DNA from: Candolleomyces eurysporus
Taxonomy: Eukaryota; Basidiomycota; Agaricomycetes; Agaricales; Psathyrellaceae
Length of the DNA: 64,000 nucleotides
NCBI GenBank assembly: GCA_027579435.1
Contig: JANBPK010000823.1
Location: 1-64,000 of the forward strand
Reading direction: 5' to 3'
Part shown: positions 21,509 to 32,366 of the stretch, piece after piece
How positions within the stretch are numbered: the stretch's first letter is position 1
Layout: each line of letters starts with the position of its first letter
The notes under the pieces: model-generated
What the model saw: the letters and a program-made list of their open reading frames with translations, nothing else
The model's database searches: none
Told to the model about the DNA's origin: nothing
Position numbers and translations under genes: made by a program

Positions 21509-24106
21509 ATGCCCTGCTGGCCGGCACTGACATTCGGCATCTCAATTCTGCTTTCGTCCATCTTTGCGAGTGCAACACCCACCCCGGCGAGCAGCGACGA
21601 CCTGACATGGAACGTATGGGACAAGAGGTCCGGTGAACCGCTGTCTCTGGATGAGATCGCGAGAAGATTCACGAAGAGGACGGCTGGAGGGGTCCATTTG
21701 CCCATCGTGCGTCGCGAGGCACCGGGAGGAGGGCTGCAACGGCGGCAAGGGAGGACCGGGGCTATTGGCTTGGGGGACTATTTCGATGTGTGAGTCGTGT
21801 TGTAGTCTTGGATCGCTGTAGAACGATCCTGACGGGTGCATATAGTGCTTACAGCGTGCTTCTGACCGTTGGCGGGGTAACAACGCCACTAATCCTTGGT
21901 GAGCTGTCCCTCATATTCTCCGTCTGCAGCTACTTATGTGGGAGGCAGATACTGGATCATCCGACCTTTGGGTCATGTCGGATTCTTGCAGCTCTGGCTG
22001 TGGGCGGAATGTGCCTTTATACCCCAAAGCCTCGTTCCAGCCCGAAGGCATTGACGCCCAGCTTTTCTACGGTGATTCGACATCTGGTACCAGCGCCTTC
22101 GGCGAAATTGGCAAAGATACCGTGAACCTGGCAGGAATCCAGCTGACCGAACAGCATTTCGCTGCAATCAACCGTACCAACACCAGCATCAGTCGGACTG
22201 GATCTGCGGGTATTTTTGGGCTTGGTTTCCCCGTTAACAGGTCAGTCATCATCTCCAAATTAGCGCTTGCTGGCTCATAACTTTGCTATAGCGTAATCTG
22301 GAGAGACACGTTCACCAGGGAACTCCGGGATGCCACACCCTCGAACGCCATCGGAAGACGAGGTGAAGCAGAAAGCACTACGCACGGCAGCGTCAAGTAC
22401 GGAAGCGCCCATTTCCCCGACCTCCACCACTTTGCATCTCGGTTCCCCTCATCCTTACCCAACATTCTGTCAGAGGCAGGGTCGCGCAAGAGGCAGATTG
22501 CAGTAGGGATGCTCAACCTGCTGGCGTCTTTCAGCCGACTGGGTCCGTTCCTGCCCCGTCTCGTGGTGGACTCGCAATTAGCACTGCCTCTATTCACCGT
22601 TACCCTTCAGCGGAATACCATGGACGTCGGAGGCAACCTTGGGCTCTTGACCATCGGAGAGATGCCTCCTAATCGCTCGGTTACGGATATGACGTGGGTT
22701 CCTGTGAGGAATTATAGTTATGAAGACGGTGGGCTGCCTTCACCTCCGGGTTCGCGCGAGGTACGCTCGTCTGCTTTCCTCAATTATATTTTGAACTTGG
22801 TATTGATGGAAGGGCCATCATAACAGTCCTACCCAATCGCATGGGAGATCCTTATTGACGAAGTATACCTCGACGGAGAGGTACTTCCACGTTCCAACCT
22901 CTCGTCCTCCGAAATCCAACTATCTGCTCTTGTCGATACCGTGCGTTGCCATTCTCTGACTCCCTCTTCTTTTCCCTTTTTTGCTCATTCATCTCATCCA
23001 ACTCTTCACTTATCTCCATATATTGTAGGGCAACTCTCTCGTCCGCGGCCCAGAAGACGTAGTCCAATTTATCTACAGCAGACTAAGCGGGGGTCGCGAT
23101 GCATCCTCTCCGAGAGGCCGATTCCGCTGCAGCGAGCCGCACTCTTTGGCATTTAGGATTGGCGGACAGCTCTTCCCTGTCGATCCTCGGGACTTTGCAA
23201 CTCAACTCTTCGAGGGCGACGTTGACACATGTGGGTCTACTGTGGTGGCGACGGACCCGCCGACCCCTGGTGGATACTTGTTTGGCTGGAGTTTGGGGGT
23301 TCCGTTCCTTAAGAGGTGGGTTTCTGATTTTCTTTCTGGATCTGATTCTAGCTATAATTACTGACTGGTTGATTGACATGACGTCTCTTCTTCTTCCTCT
23401 CGCTCTCTCCTCTCCCCCGTTATGGTATTACGGATTTTCTGATTATCATCATGGGGTCAACCAACATCGGCATCGACATCAACCACCGCTACCACAATGG
23501 ACGTCTCTCACTCCCTCTTTCTTCTGTTTTCGTGGATTTTCTGATTATCACCCCCATCCTCAACGTCATCGACCATGATCATCAATAGTGTGCTGTCGGC
23601 GTACCACTTTGGAAATATCACCTATCCTTCTATGGATCCTCCGCGGATGGGTTTCTTGAGCACTGTACCTCCCAACGCCAACGATCTGATGCAGTCTGCC
23701 CAAGCTAGCGCTGCTAGGTTTGACGAATTCCCAAGTACGTTAAACCCCCTCTATATCATCATCGTACCGTCATTCTCTATCGTCATCTCCGCAATATGGA
23801 TCATTTACTGACTGACNGGGCTCTTTTTTTTCTTTTTTGTGTTCTCTTCACCCGCGTTCACCTATGCTCCTTTTGTCCATCTCTCTCCCCCTTGTGGTGT
23901 GGGTTTCTGCGAACACAGTGTTATCGGCTCCCGCACCCTCGGGTACCTCAAGAAGTGACGGCACCAGTGCGTCGAGGCCAACTGACGGCACTATATCGAA
24001 CGGGTCCGGTGCACCTTCTTCGGTCAATCTCCCTGGATCGGTGATGATGATGATAACGGTGTGGGCCTGTGTATGTCCGATCTTGGTTAGCCGTGGGTGG
24101 TGGTAG
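21509..24106 (+). CDS. Secreted pepsin-like aspartic protease (family A1) with hydrophobic C-terminus
   Basis: Eight exons: 21509-21789, 21846-21898, 21949-22240, 22292-22760, 22827-22940, 23029-23315, 23589-23734 and 23919-24106, giving 1830 nt and 609 aa in one frame. An N-terminal signal peptide (PALTFGISILLSSIFASA) precedes a propeptide with dibasic RR/KR sites around residues 50-75. First catalytic motif DTGSSDLWV at Asp112, its codon split by an intron. Second motif LVDTGNSLVRGP at Asp402. The roughly 290-residue spacing is longer than in classical pepsins (about 180), with an insertion in the Arg/Ser-rich stretch after residue 210. After the catalytic domain comes a Ser/Thr/Gly-rich linker and then a hydrophobic end (SVMMMITVWACVCPILV), which fits a GPI-anchoring signal or membrane anchor as in yapsin-like enzymes. 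The N at 23817 is intronic. The role is likely extracellular or cell-wall proteolysis. Confidence 0.9.
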
Positions 24107-27100
24107 TACTACTGCTGTGAGTAAGTAAATAAGTTAGCTATATGTAAGACTCGTGCTTGATTTTATCCGTCGTGGGGGGTGCTCCCTTCGAGGGTTTCGT
24201 CGGGTTCTTCTTCGGTTATCTGACACTCGTACAATTTTTTAACATAACGTATTTGTAACATTTATTCTTGGATATGGATTANTTTTTCGTTGTGGATTTT
24301 GGACAATGACCGACGATGCGCTTGGGGCTGAGGAGTCGCGTGCAAGATTTCTATCTGATCATGGTCGTCACTCTGAGTATAATATGCCGGTGGAAACGGT
24401 AATTGAAAGAAGGCGAAACTGTGTGCATACAGTGGGCGACCTGGGTTGGCGTATACCCTCGGGGAAACGTCCTGGTTTTGCGGCGCACGTCTGTCCGCTC
24501 GCGCGCGGAAAAACTTGATTCGGGGGGCGAGCAGCTCCATCGGTGCATGAAGATTTCTTCATACGCTTCAGCTAGATGCCCAGTGAAACGGTAAAATTCA
24601 GCTGTGCACATGCAACTGCACCGGTTTGTGGCGCATGCTCTGTCTATTACCTGACACGTTTGCAGCCTAAATGTTCTTCACTCAGAGAGTTCATCTTTGC
24701 GAAGCACTTTTTTCGAGCGGCGAACTCTGCCACACGAACTCTTGATGACCTGATCCTTGGGTGGGGGAAAGACTCGGACATACTGCTGGATGCGCATATA
24801 CCTGGATCCTCCCCTCCCCATCGGAGCCAGAGTCTCGTTTCACAACTTCACAAGGTTACATCACTCACAAGCTCTCGGGAAGGCTATTCAGTGGTCACGC
24901 ATGAACCAGACTTCACTAATATGAATGGCTGCACATGTGCACTTGCCAAGGTTGACCCAGCCTTCGGTGCCTGCCGGTGATAAGCGGCCCACGTTTAGCG
25001 CTTGCGCCACAGAGGCCAGGCCCAGTGTACTGGACCAAGGCGCTCAAAGCAAGCTCCCGAGAAGTTAGAACTAAGGAGGGATATCAGAAGATGAAGGTTG
25101 ATAACCCTGGAATAGGGCCGACGAAACTTCGGGTCTTAACCTTATTGTGGTACGGCTTCGAGATATCCATTCAAATATTTGATATTCGAAGAAGGGGAAG
25201 ATCGGGAGTTGGAAAGAAGCCCGAGCGCTCTTTCTGATGGTGTGTGCTCCAGACGAGGGTAGGTCTTTTGACCATATACAGAGAGATTGAATGGGATATT
25301 AGGCGCTAGAATGAGTGCGTTCTATCACTCTGGACCTATTGACTAGCAGATAAGAGTAATCCCGACAGAGGGTCCGAAATGGACCGCGACTTCGACCGCC
25401 TTGAGGTATTAGGGTAAGATTAGATAGTTCCATGAAGCAAAAATACCGTACGTGAAGTTGGCATGCACATGACGGCATAAAGTAGGCTCCTCCAAGTACA
25501 CAAGCTCGTGGACCTAGATAGTCCGCTGGAACCGCTATAGCGGTAAGACGATCGAACAAAAAGATTGAAAACCAGTGCACATCGTTGTCACCTTGTCATT
25601 GAGTCATAAAAACACGCAGGGTCAAAGTTCGATGGTACCTTTCTGTTAGATAGGCCACCTTGACATTATCTGCGCCTTGTCGTGGATCCTTGCCATACCA
25701 TCCTGTGATTAAGATTCCCGGGAAAGGATAGAATGAGATGGTGGCGAAATGAATGACAAGAAAAAGCCGAACATGGAGATAGAGAAAAAACCGCCATGGT
25801 TCCCATTACTCCTTCCAGAAATGCAGCGAGGGTGATTATTCGGTCACGCTTCACTGGAAGGAGCTTAACTTACCCTTACAAGATGGGTTTGGATTTCGTT
25901 TCGTGTTTCAGAGTTCTCCTTAAATCACACACGCTTTCGTTTCTGCCTGATCCGTACGTGATCCGCTCGCCATAGAAAGATGATTTTAGGCGAGTTCTCG
26001 CGCGGTGTTTGATAAGATGAGACGGGTTGTTTGGAGAGTCCAGGTCCGCCTAAGGTAAGGGGCGAATGAAAGATCCTGAAAACAGAAGTGGATACCGGAA
26101 GGCTGTGTTTAAATGAGATTTGGATCGCGTATTCGAGCGCGATGGGCATGCAAGGCCGTTCAGGTTTGAATTGGGGGTCCATTTCGCTGGGAGAAAACGA
26201 TTCACGGTAGGGGCCTTCTTCCAGCATCTTTCGCATGTCGTCGAAGAGAGCACCTGGTTCATCTATGTCATGCGGAGAAATAGGGTTCTTGTGACGAGAT
26301 TTTTAGACAAAGAACAATGTGGCGTGTGCAGCGGATTGGAGTTTGCTAAGGCCCGTGAGGCCTTGAGGTCTGAATTGGTATGCCATCTTGTTATTGCTAC
26401 AACGCCGTTTGGCGCAAGTCTGATATACAGCGGTGTTATGATTTGCACGATAACCCAAAAGGTCGAGGTAGAAGATGGATGGAAAGCGATGCGGATGGAA
26501 GCAATAGGCAAGAAGAGAAGGGTATCCAGTGATGGTGGTGGCAGGGGAATTAATCATGGTTGGTTCGTTACGAGGAATTGCTAAGTAGAAGAGATGTGAA
26601 CAAGCTGTTGGATTCTGCTTGGCCGATCCTGCTCACCGGTATCGTTCGGACAGATAACCGGGGTCATTCTGGCTTGGTGGACTGTTGGGAGATGTTGACA
26701 CAAAGAACTTCAAGGAACCTGTAGGATCGCCGTGCTCGCAACAGAGCGAATACAATTGTCGGTCGGTCAGGGCGGTACCCAGGGCATAAGATCCGATTTC
26801 AGACGGGTATATGAAGAAGTTCCGCCTGCTGTCGACTGGTATCTGCAACTATCAGGAGGTCAGAGAATTTCCCATCGTTGTCGAAGGGGTAGGGGACCCA
26901 CCTTTGCCAGCATCAGCTCGCGTATACGCGAACCACTCGACGCCCCTGTGATCTCGATAATAGTGTAGTCCTCAGCATTGGTTGAAGCAACGATGCGAAC
27001 GAGGGGCAGAGACCTAGCCAATGGTTCGTGAGCTCAACTAGCATGGAGAAGCAAGTGGCTACCTACATGACGGCGACAGTGCGAGAGACTAGTCGGACGC

Positions 27101-28128
27101 TTGGCACCTTTGGAGGTGGCACTTGGCTCTGGCTCCAATCGAAGGGGTGGGCTTTTATGCATTACGCCGCGTGCATGATCTTCCTATTCGCAGATACTTA
27201 CAAGAGAGTGACTTCACTCATCATCAGATGTTTGCCGTCAAGAACTGGGCTGGTTTCGGAGATATTGATGCATTGGTACTGCAAAATCCAGATCCCGTTA
27301 CGGGCCTGAAATCGTTTGACTGATGTGAAGCGGAAGGCCGGGCTGAATCGTGATCAATCACCATAGTATATATTCAGTGCTGTATTTCAGGAAATTAATT
27401 TTCACATATGCGAAGATGGCGAATGCGGGACTTACTCATCGTGGACGTGATTGAAGGCGCATGTTCAGGGAGAACAGCAGCCTTCTGCTCCTTTAAGGTG
27501 TAAGTGAAATTTCTCGCCTCTGATACCGCTTGGATTTATCGCCGCCTAGTCACTAGCGTGCAACCTGAGGCTGCTGCCTAAGTGGCCTTGCTTCCCGGAT
27601 TGAAAGGTCGAAGCAAACGCGGATGATAATCATCCGGCAGACTCCATCATGGAGAAATACAACCTACTCCACTTCATGAGCATCTAGGCATCAGGTTCTC
27701 GCATGCTGGGCGGTCCACAGGACATACGAGATTATATCCCTTATTGGAAGACCTACTAGTGTCCATACCCGACGTCAATTGCACCTGAAACAATAGATAG
27801 ATGCCCTTGCAGCAGTGGNTTTTTTACTGGCTTTCCATTCGGCCTTCCTTCGGGTCAACTAGGAGAAGGTCAGAGAGAGTCTCATGCAGATTCGTCAACG
27901 TTCTGCCGGTGAAGGTAGGTGGATAGTGCCCGAAAGATTTCAGCTGAATATTGTGATTAATTGCCCAGCCTTTTCTTTTGTTTGGCGATATTACTTTCCA
28001 AGACTGACAGTCCTGCCATCGATTTGAAACTCCGCCCGGGGACCGTCGTCATTGTGGGCTGCGGTGCTCTCTACTAATTCTCATCGCTGCCCAACGCAGC
28101 GCTCGACATGAAAGGTTGATTTACGACC
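24107..28128. other. 4-kb region without a confident gene
   Basis: Moderately GC, not CpG-depleted, so not part of the decayed repeat blocks. Frames are short and frequently interrupted. One minus-strand stretch (25925-26262) looks partly coding and is listed separately. A short plus-strand frame (27123-27323) ending WAGFGDIDALVLQNPDPV also has protein-like composition but no start or splice context. Ns at 24282 and 27819 sit beside homopolymers. Possibly a decayed gene or genes. Confidence 0.35.
25925..26262 (-). pseudogene. Possible exon of an unrecognised, probably degenerate gene
   Basis: From an acceptor-like CATGACATAG the minus frame is open for about 112 codons (EPGALFDDMRKMLEEGPYRE, then SFSPSEMDPQFKPERPCMP). 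The first half reads like ordinary protein, the C-terminal part becomes Arg/Lys-rich and less natural. No upstream exon could be joined with confidence. Family unknown. Confidence 0.25.
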
Positions 28129-30545
28129 ATGAATCTCACCGAAGGTTCCAAGCTACCCACACCTATCATTCTCCTTGCTGGAATCAGCACAATTGTCGCG
28201 GTAGTGGTTTCAGCATGGTCTATCTACCTGCAGCTCAAGAATTACAGAAAGCCGAGCCTGCAACGGTAAGTATAGTCTCATTTTGAGCTCCAAAACCGTC
28301 TAAATATTTAACTAGAATGGTCGTACGGATTATGGTCATGGTACCAATCTATGGGATTTCGTCGCTGGTTTCGTTGCACTCGGTTGAAGCCGCATTCGTG
28401 ATTGACGCTATTCGCGATATATACGAGGTATGAAACCTTGATAGTACGCGTTCGAAGCTAACTTAGCTCTATAGGCCTTCGTCATCTACTGCTTCTTCGT
28501 CCTATTGCTGACCTATCTCGGTGGAGAGAGGTCTCTCCTCATCATGCTTCATGGACGACCACCCAAGGAACCCATATTCCCCTTGAACATATTCAAGAGC
28601 GAAATCGACGTCAGCGACCCTTACACGTTCTTATTTCTGAAGCGAGGGATCCTTCGTACGTGTTCCTATAATCTTGGGTAAACTTGCCGCTGATTGCATC
28701 GCAGAATACGTGCAGATTAAACCTTTGCTCGCCGCAGCGACCCTAATTACCAAAGCCTGCGGGAAATACAACGAAGGCGACTTCCGCGCCAACTCCGGCT
28801 ACCTCTACATTTCCATCATCTACAACCTCAGCATCTGCACGAGCCTATACTGCCTAGCCATGTTCTGGGCATGTGTAAGCGACGACCTCAAACCCTTCCG
28901 CCCCGTACCCAAATTCCTATGCGTCAAAGGCATCCTCTTCTTCTCGTTCTGGCAATCCGTCGGGATAAGCATCCTCGTCGCCGCCAACGTCATCACGAAG
29001 CTCGGACCCTACACCGACCCGGAGCACGTCTCGACAGGGTGGAACAACCTCTTCATCTGCGTCGAGATGCCCCTGTTCGCTTTTGCACACATGTTCGCAT
29101 TTTCGTACAAGGACTACATCGACCCTCACCATACTTTCGTCGCGCGTATGCCGTTCTACTACGGGTTCCGGGACGCCTTTGGGCTGAAGGACGTCGTAGA
29201 AGACTCCAAAGCCACACTCCGGGGCGAAGGCATGGATTACCGCGAATTCGAACCCGCAGAGGGGCTGATGCACCAAGGCGTCGGTCGAGACCGTCGTATG
29301 CGCGCCGGACTGCGGTACAGTCGAGGAGGACAGAAGAAGTATTGGCTACCCAAAGCCGACACGAACCGGGATTCGGGGTTATTAGGCCAGGCCGTCTCCA
29401 AGATCGCACCAGACCAAGAGAGCGTCCACGCGCCTCTGCTCTCGCGTCAAGCGCAGAGCGTCGTCCATTTGGCACCCGACATGATGCAAGACAGGGACGA
29501 CGAGCCGTCGTTCTGGGGAGACCCCGAAGTCGAGGACGGATACGATTTGCCGTTTGGCGATATCGACGAGGCGGATGAGGAGCTGTTCGACCACAGCAAA
29601 CGCTACTTGTTCGGAGACTACAACTACCCTTGTATCGATGTCAGCACTGAAAGTGCGAGGAGGACGATGTGGGTTGAGGAGGAGCGGGTATTGCGGGACG
29701 AGCGAGGGGCGTGGTTCTCGCCTATCCGTGGGGCGAAAGGTCAGGAAGCGATCCGCAGTCGTGATGCCCCCGCATGGCAGGGCTACGGCGCAGTCGGTAC
29801 CAGCCAACCACCACGCCCTACAATCCAATCATCAGACGAGATTCGTGAAGTACCCGGTTCGCGGGTCATCGACCATGATCAGGAGCGGGAGGAACGGGCT
29901 GCAGCGTTGACGTCGCGGGAGGGTGGTGTAGCGTTGAAATGGACGAAGAAGAATCAAGCTTCCGCAGCCTCGTCGTCATCCTCACGTCCCAGTCCACGCA
30001 TGCGTTCGTCTGCTTTGAACAGAGCGGATTCGTCGTCGTCGGCTGGGAGTAGTAGTAGCAAACTACGGTCACCGCCTGCGCTCGGTTCCCGATCCAACTC
30101 GCGCTCTTCGCCATTACCTCCCGACGCGGTCGACCTCGTAGTTGAGGATCCCCATGCAACAGAAGAACGCGCGATGGACCGCCGGAAAGCCGAGCCTGCC
30201 TCTCGAGCACCTGGGCTCAGGAAGGTCTATCGAAGAGGGTTCGAAGCCGAAGCATCCGATGGACACAAAGTCAAGGGAGAAGTCGAAGTCGAAGATCCAA
30301 GTCATCATGATAGAAGGAGAGTTGATGCTGCTGAGAAAATCATCCACACTATCGGAGACGATGGCGACGACGATGGGAGCGAGGAGAGGGAGCACAGTCA
30401 CGTATCGTCACCTTGGGACACTGTTAGTCGGTCTCCTGAGGAGGCAGTGGTGGTGACGGCAGAGCCTCCTCCAATGCATGCTAGAGTGGAGGCGTACAAG
30501 TTTGAGGATATACCGGGATCTTCTGAACATAATCCATGGGCTTAG
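28129..30545 (+). CDS. DUF300 / TMEM184 (organic solute transporter alpha-like) membrane protein
   Basis: Four exons: 28129-28265, 28316-28427, 28475-28655 and 28705-30545, giving 756 aa in frame. Visible membrane segments: PIILLAGISTIVAVVVSAW, then VRIMVMVPIYGISSLVSL, AFVIYCFFVLLLTYLGGE, a segment around YISIIYNLSICTSLYCLA, one around ILFFSFWQSVGISILVAANV and one around NLFICVEMPLFAFAHMFAF. A weaker segment, KPLLAAATLITKA, may complete the seven expected. The conserved QRMVVRIMVMVPIYG and GILQYVQIKP-like blocks define DUF300. The last ~400 residues are hydrophilic, rich in Ser, Arg, Asp and Glu, and probably a disordered cytosolic tail, much longer than the membrane domain. Fungal and plant relatives sit on vacuolar or endomembranes; the substrate is unknown. 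Confidence 0.9.
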
Positions 30546-30742
30546 GACTGGGTGTACTTCTATCTATCCCTGTCTGTACATTACTCTTTTCGCTTTTCTT
30601 TTCGTGGTACAGTTTTGACGACGATCAAGGATTTNNTCGTGACGCCGTTTAATTTATGTCTCCTCTGTCTAGTTCTACATACACTTCGCAATCGCATCTA
30701 CAATTTTCATACCTCCATCCTTCTAGTAGCGTGCTTCTGAAT

Positions 30743-31625
30743 TTACAAGTGGGCGAGGACTGCATCAGCTCCAGAGACCGTAACACCGCGTTCAGTTTCA
30801 ATCTGTCTCCAGAATTAGTTCACCTTTCTTTCTTCCAAGGGAAGGTCGGAAAGGTGCTTACCCCGACGTATTTGACAACGTTGTCCTCCAGGATCAGGGC
30901 ATACCGGCTGGTTCGAATCCCCAAACCGTTAGCTGTGAGATCCTTATCGAGGCCGAGCTTCTTCGACCATTGTGCGCCATTATCTGACAAAGCGATGATC
31001 TAGGAAGATTCAGGGTAAGCAACGAATTTCAGGGAATGAGGCTATCGGATATCGGCGTTTGCGAAATTAAGCGGTACGATGGGGAAGGGTAAATTTGGGG
31101 TAGGGCCATTTGAACGGACGAACCTTATCCTTGAGACCCTCAAAACGGGCCCACCCGCTCATCACGAATGGGTCGTTGGCCGCGAGGACGGCAATGGCGT
31201 CGACCCCTTTGGCCTTGAATTGGTCGAATTTCTCGAGGTAGGGCGGGAGGTGGTTCGTGTGGCAAGTCGGCTGAATAACCCCGAGCGTTAAGGAAGGAAG
31301 GACGAGTAAAAACGTGTGTAATAACACGTACAGTGAAGGCTCCGGGAACGGAGAACAAAACAACCTTCTTTCCTTTCCACTCGTTGGTCGAGAGCTCGAT
31401 GGCTGTAGGTTCATGGCGTCACCGAACTGTAGAGAATTGTGCGAACGAGAAAATTCACTCACGAGCACCACAGACGAGCTAATTTTGAAACAAGATATCG
31501 GAAATGGTCACCTCGTCGTAAAGAGAATCCAGATGGCAACATACGTTGTCTTCCAAAGCTTCAGACCAAGGAATGTATTTGAAGGTTCCCTCTGGAATGG
31601 TATCTCCAACCTTAATGGCGGCCAT
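30743..31625 (-). CDS. AHP1: Peroxiredoxin of the AHP1 / Prx5 (PMP20) type
   Basis: Thiol peroxidase reducing alkyl hydroperoxides, with thioredoxin as the usual reductant. Six exons on the minus strand: 31625-31545, 31478-31463, 31402-31332, 31270-31124, 30999-30862 and 30802-30743. They total 513 nt, or 170 aa, the normal family length. Start MAAIKVGDTIPEGTF. The peroxidatic Cys is Cys59 in the family motif VPGAFTPTCHTNHLP, which is split by an intron after AFT. Cys30 (LVCGAP) matches the position of the resolving Cys in yeast AHP1 and sits on a 16-nt microexon. Later blocks LAANDPFVMSGWARFEG and TVSGADAVLAHL are typical. The C-terminal AHL fits the loose peroxisomal PTS1 pattern, but yeast AHP1 is mainly cytosolic, so location is open. 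It converges with the DUF300 gene, leaving under 200 bp between stops. Confidence 0.95.
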
Positions 31626-32149
31626 GGCTAGCTAGTGGCTGTAGCACGTTCTGGGGTGAGGGTGGTGGTAAAGGTGAGAGGGAGTTTGGTTCCGTTGGGA
31701 TTCTGACCGGAACCGGTTATAAAGGTTTTTCATCGTCGGTCGTCATGCCGCGAGCAGCGTGATTATGGCGAACTCGCGATTAGAAACCTGCACGTGTAGC
31801 GCGGTGACTTATAAATGAGAGGAAGAATGTTCCTCTATATTGGACGGTATGAAAGATAGTCGGGAGATCGAATGCCGGGTGAGTAAAGCAGGTGCGCGGT
31901 GGAGGAGAATCCTAGCGGACGTATAAGTGATATCAGCTTCGAACACTTCAAGTTGCAAAGAAAGCCAAATATTCCAGAGAGCATGACCAGTGGACCCCCT
32001 TCCCGCTCTTACCTCTTGGATCCGGGCTTCAAAAACCCCCACACAGACACATCTTTTTGCTGAAATCCCCTGCAACATCAACAAGATGCGCTATAGAACT
32101 TCCAGCAAAGAGAGTAATCCGGAAAGGAGGACCCAGGGGGAAAAGATCC
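31626..32149. other. Intergenic region between peroxiredoxin and U2 gene
   Basis: Contains the peroxiredoxin promoter (minus strand) and the 3' flank of the U2 gene. No coding or repeat feature recognised. Confidence 0.4.
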
Positions 32150-32338
32150 CCTGACGACACAAGCTGGTACTGCAGTAGCGAGGTCATCGTGTCCTCGGGT
32201 TGCAAGCAGAGCCCGGAAGAGCTGGGGCGGCAAAAATTAGATAACCAAAAATGAGGTCGGTGACCTCATAATAGTGGTTAAACTATTAAGAACAGATACT
32301 ACACTTGATCTAAGCCAAAAGGCCAGAGTGGTAAGGAT
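32150..32338 (-). ncRNA. U2: U2 spliceosomal snRNA
   Basis: Read on the minus strand, the 5' part GCCTTTTGGCTTAGATCAAG continues into TGTAGTATCTGTTCTT. This is the universally conserved U2 stem I region and branch-site recognition sequence (GTAGTA). A stem II region follows, then an Sm-site-like AATTTTTG (GTTATCTAATTTTTGCC), stem III (CGGG...CCCG around GCTCTGCTTGCAA) and a stem IV loop CTACTGCAGTACC like the conserved U2 loop. GACAC/GTGTC close stem IV. The length of about 189 nt agrees with known U2 RNAs. The 5' end is set at 32338 by analogy with fission yeast U2 and the 3' end at the stem IV base; both could be off by a few nt. It pairs with intron branch points in the spliceosome, which suits this intron-rich genome. 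Confidence 0.93.
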
Positions 32339-32358
32339 TCTGGATGCTGGGCACCAGC

Positions 32359-32366
32359 TTATATAT
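32359..32366 (-). promoter_or_regulatory. TATA-like box upstream of U2
   Basis: ATATATAA on the minus strand, about 21-28 nt before the inferred U2 5' end, a fitting distance for the snRNA promoter. Confidence 0.5.

Noticed and set aside
30905..30922. tRNA T-arm-like sequence GGTTCGAATCCCC
   Set aside because: It lies inside peroxiredoxin exon 5 (coding GIRTS on the minus strand). There is no acceptor stem or anticodon arm around it.
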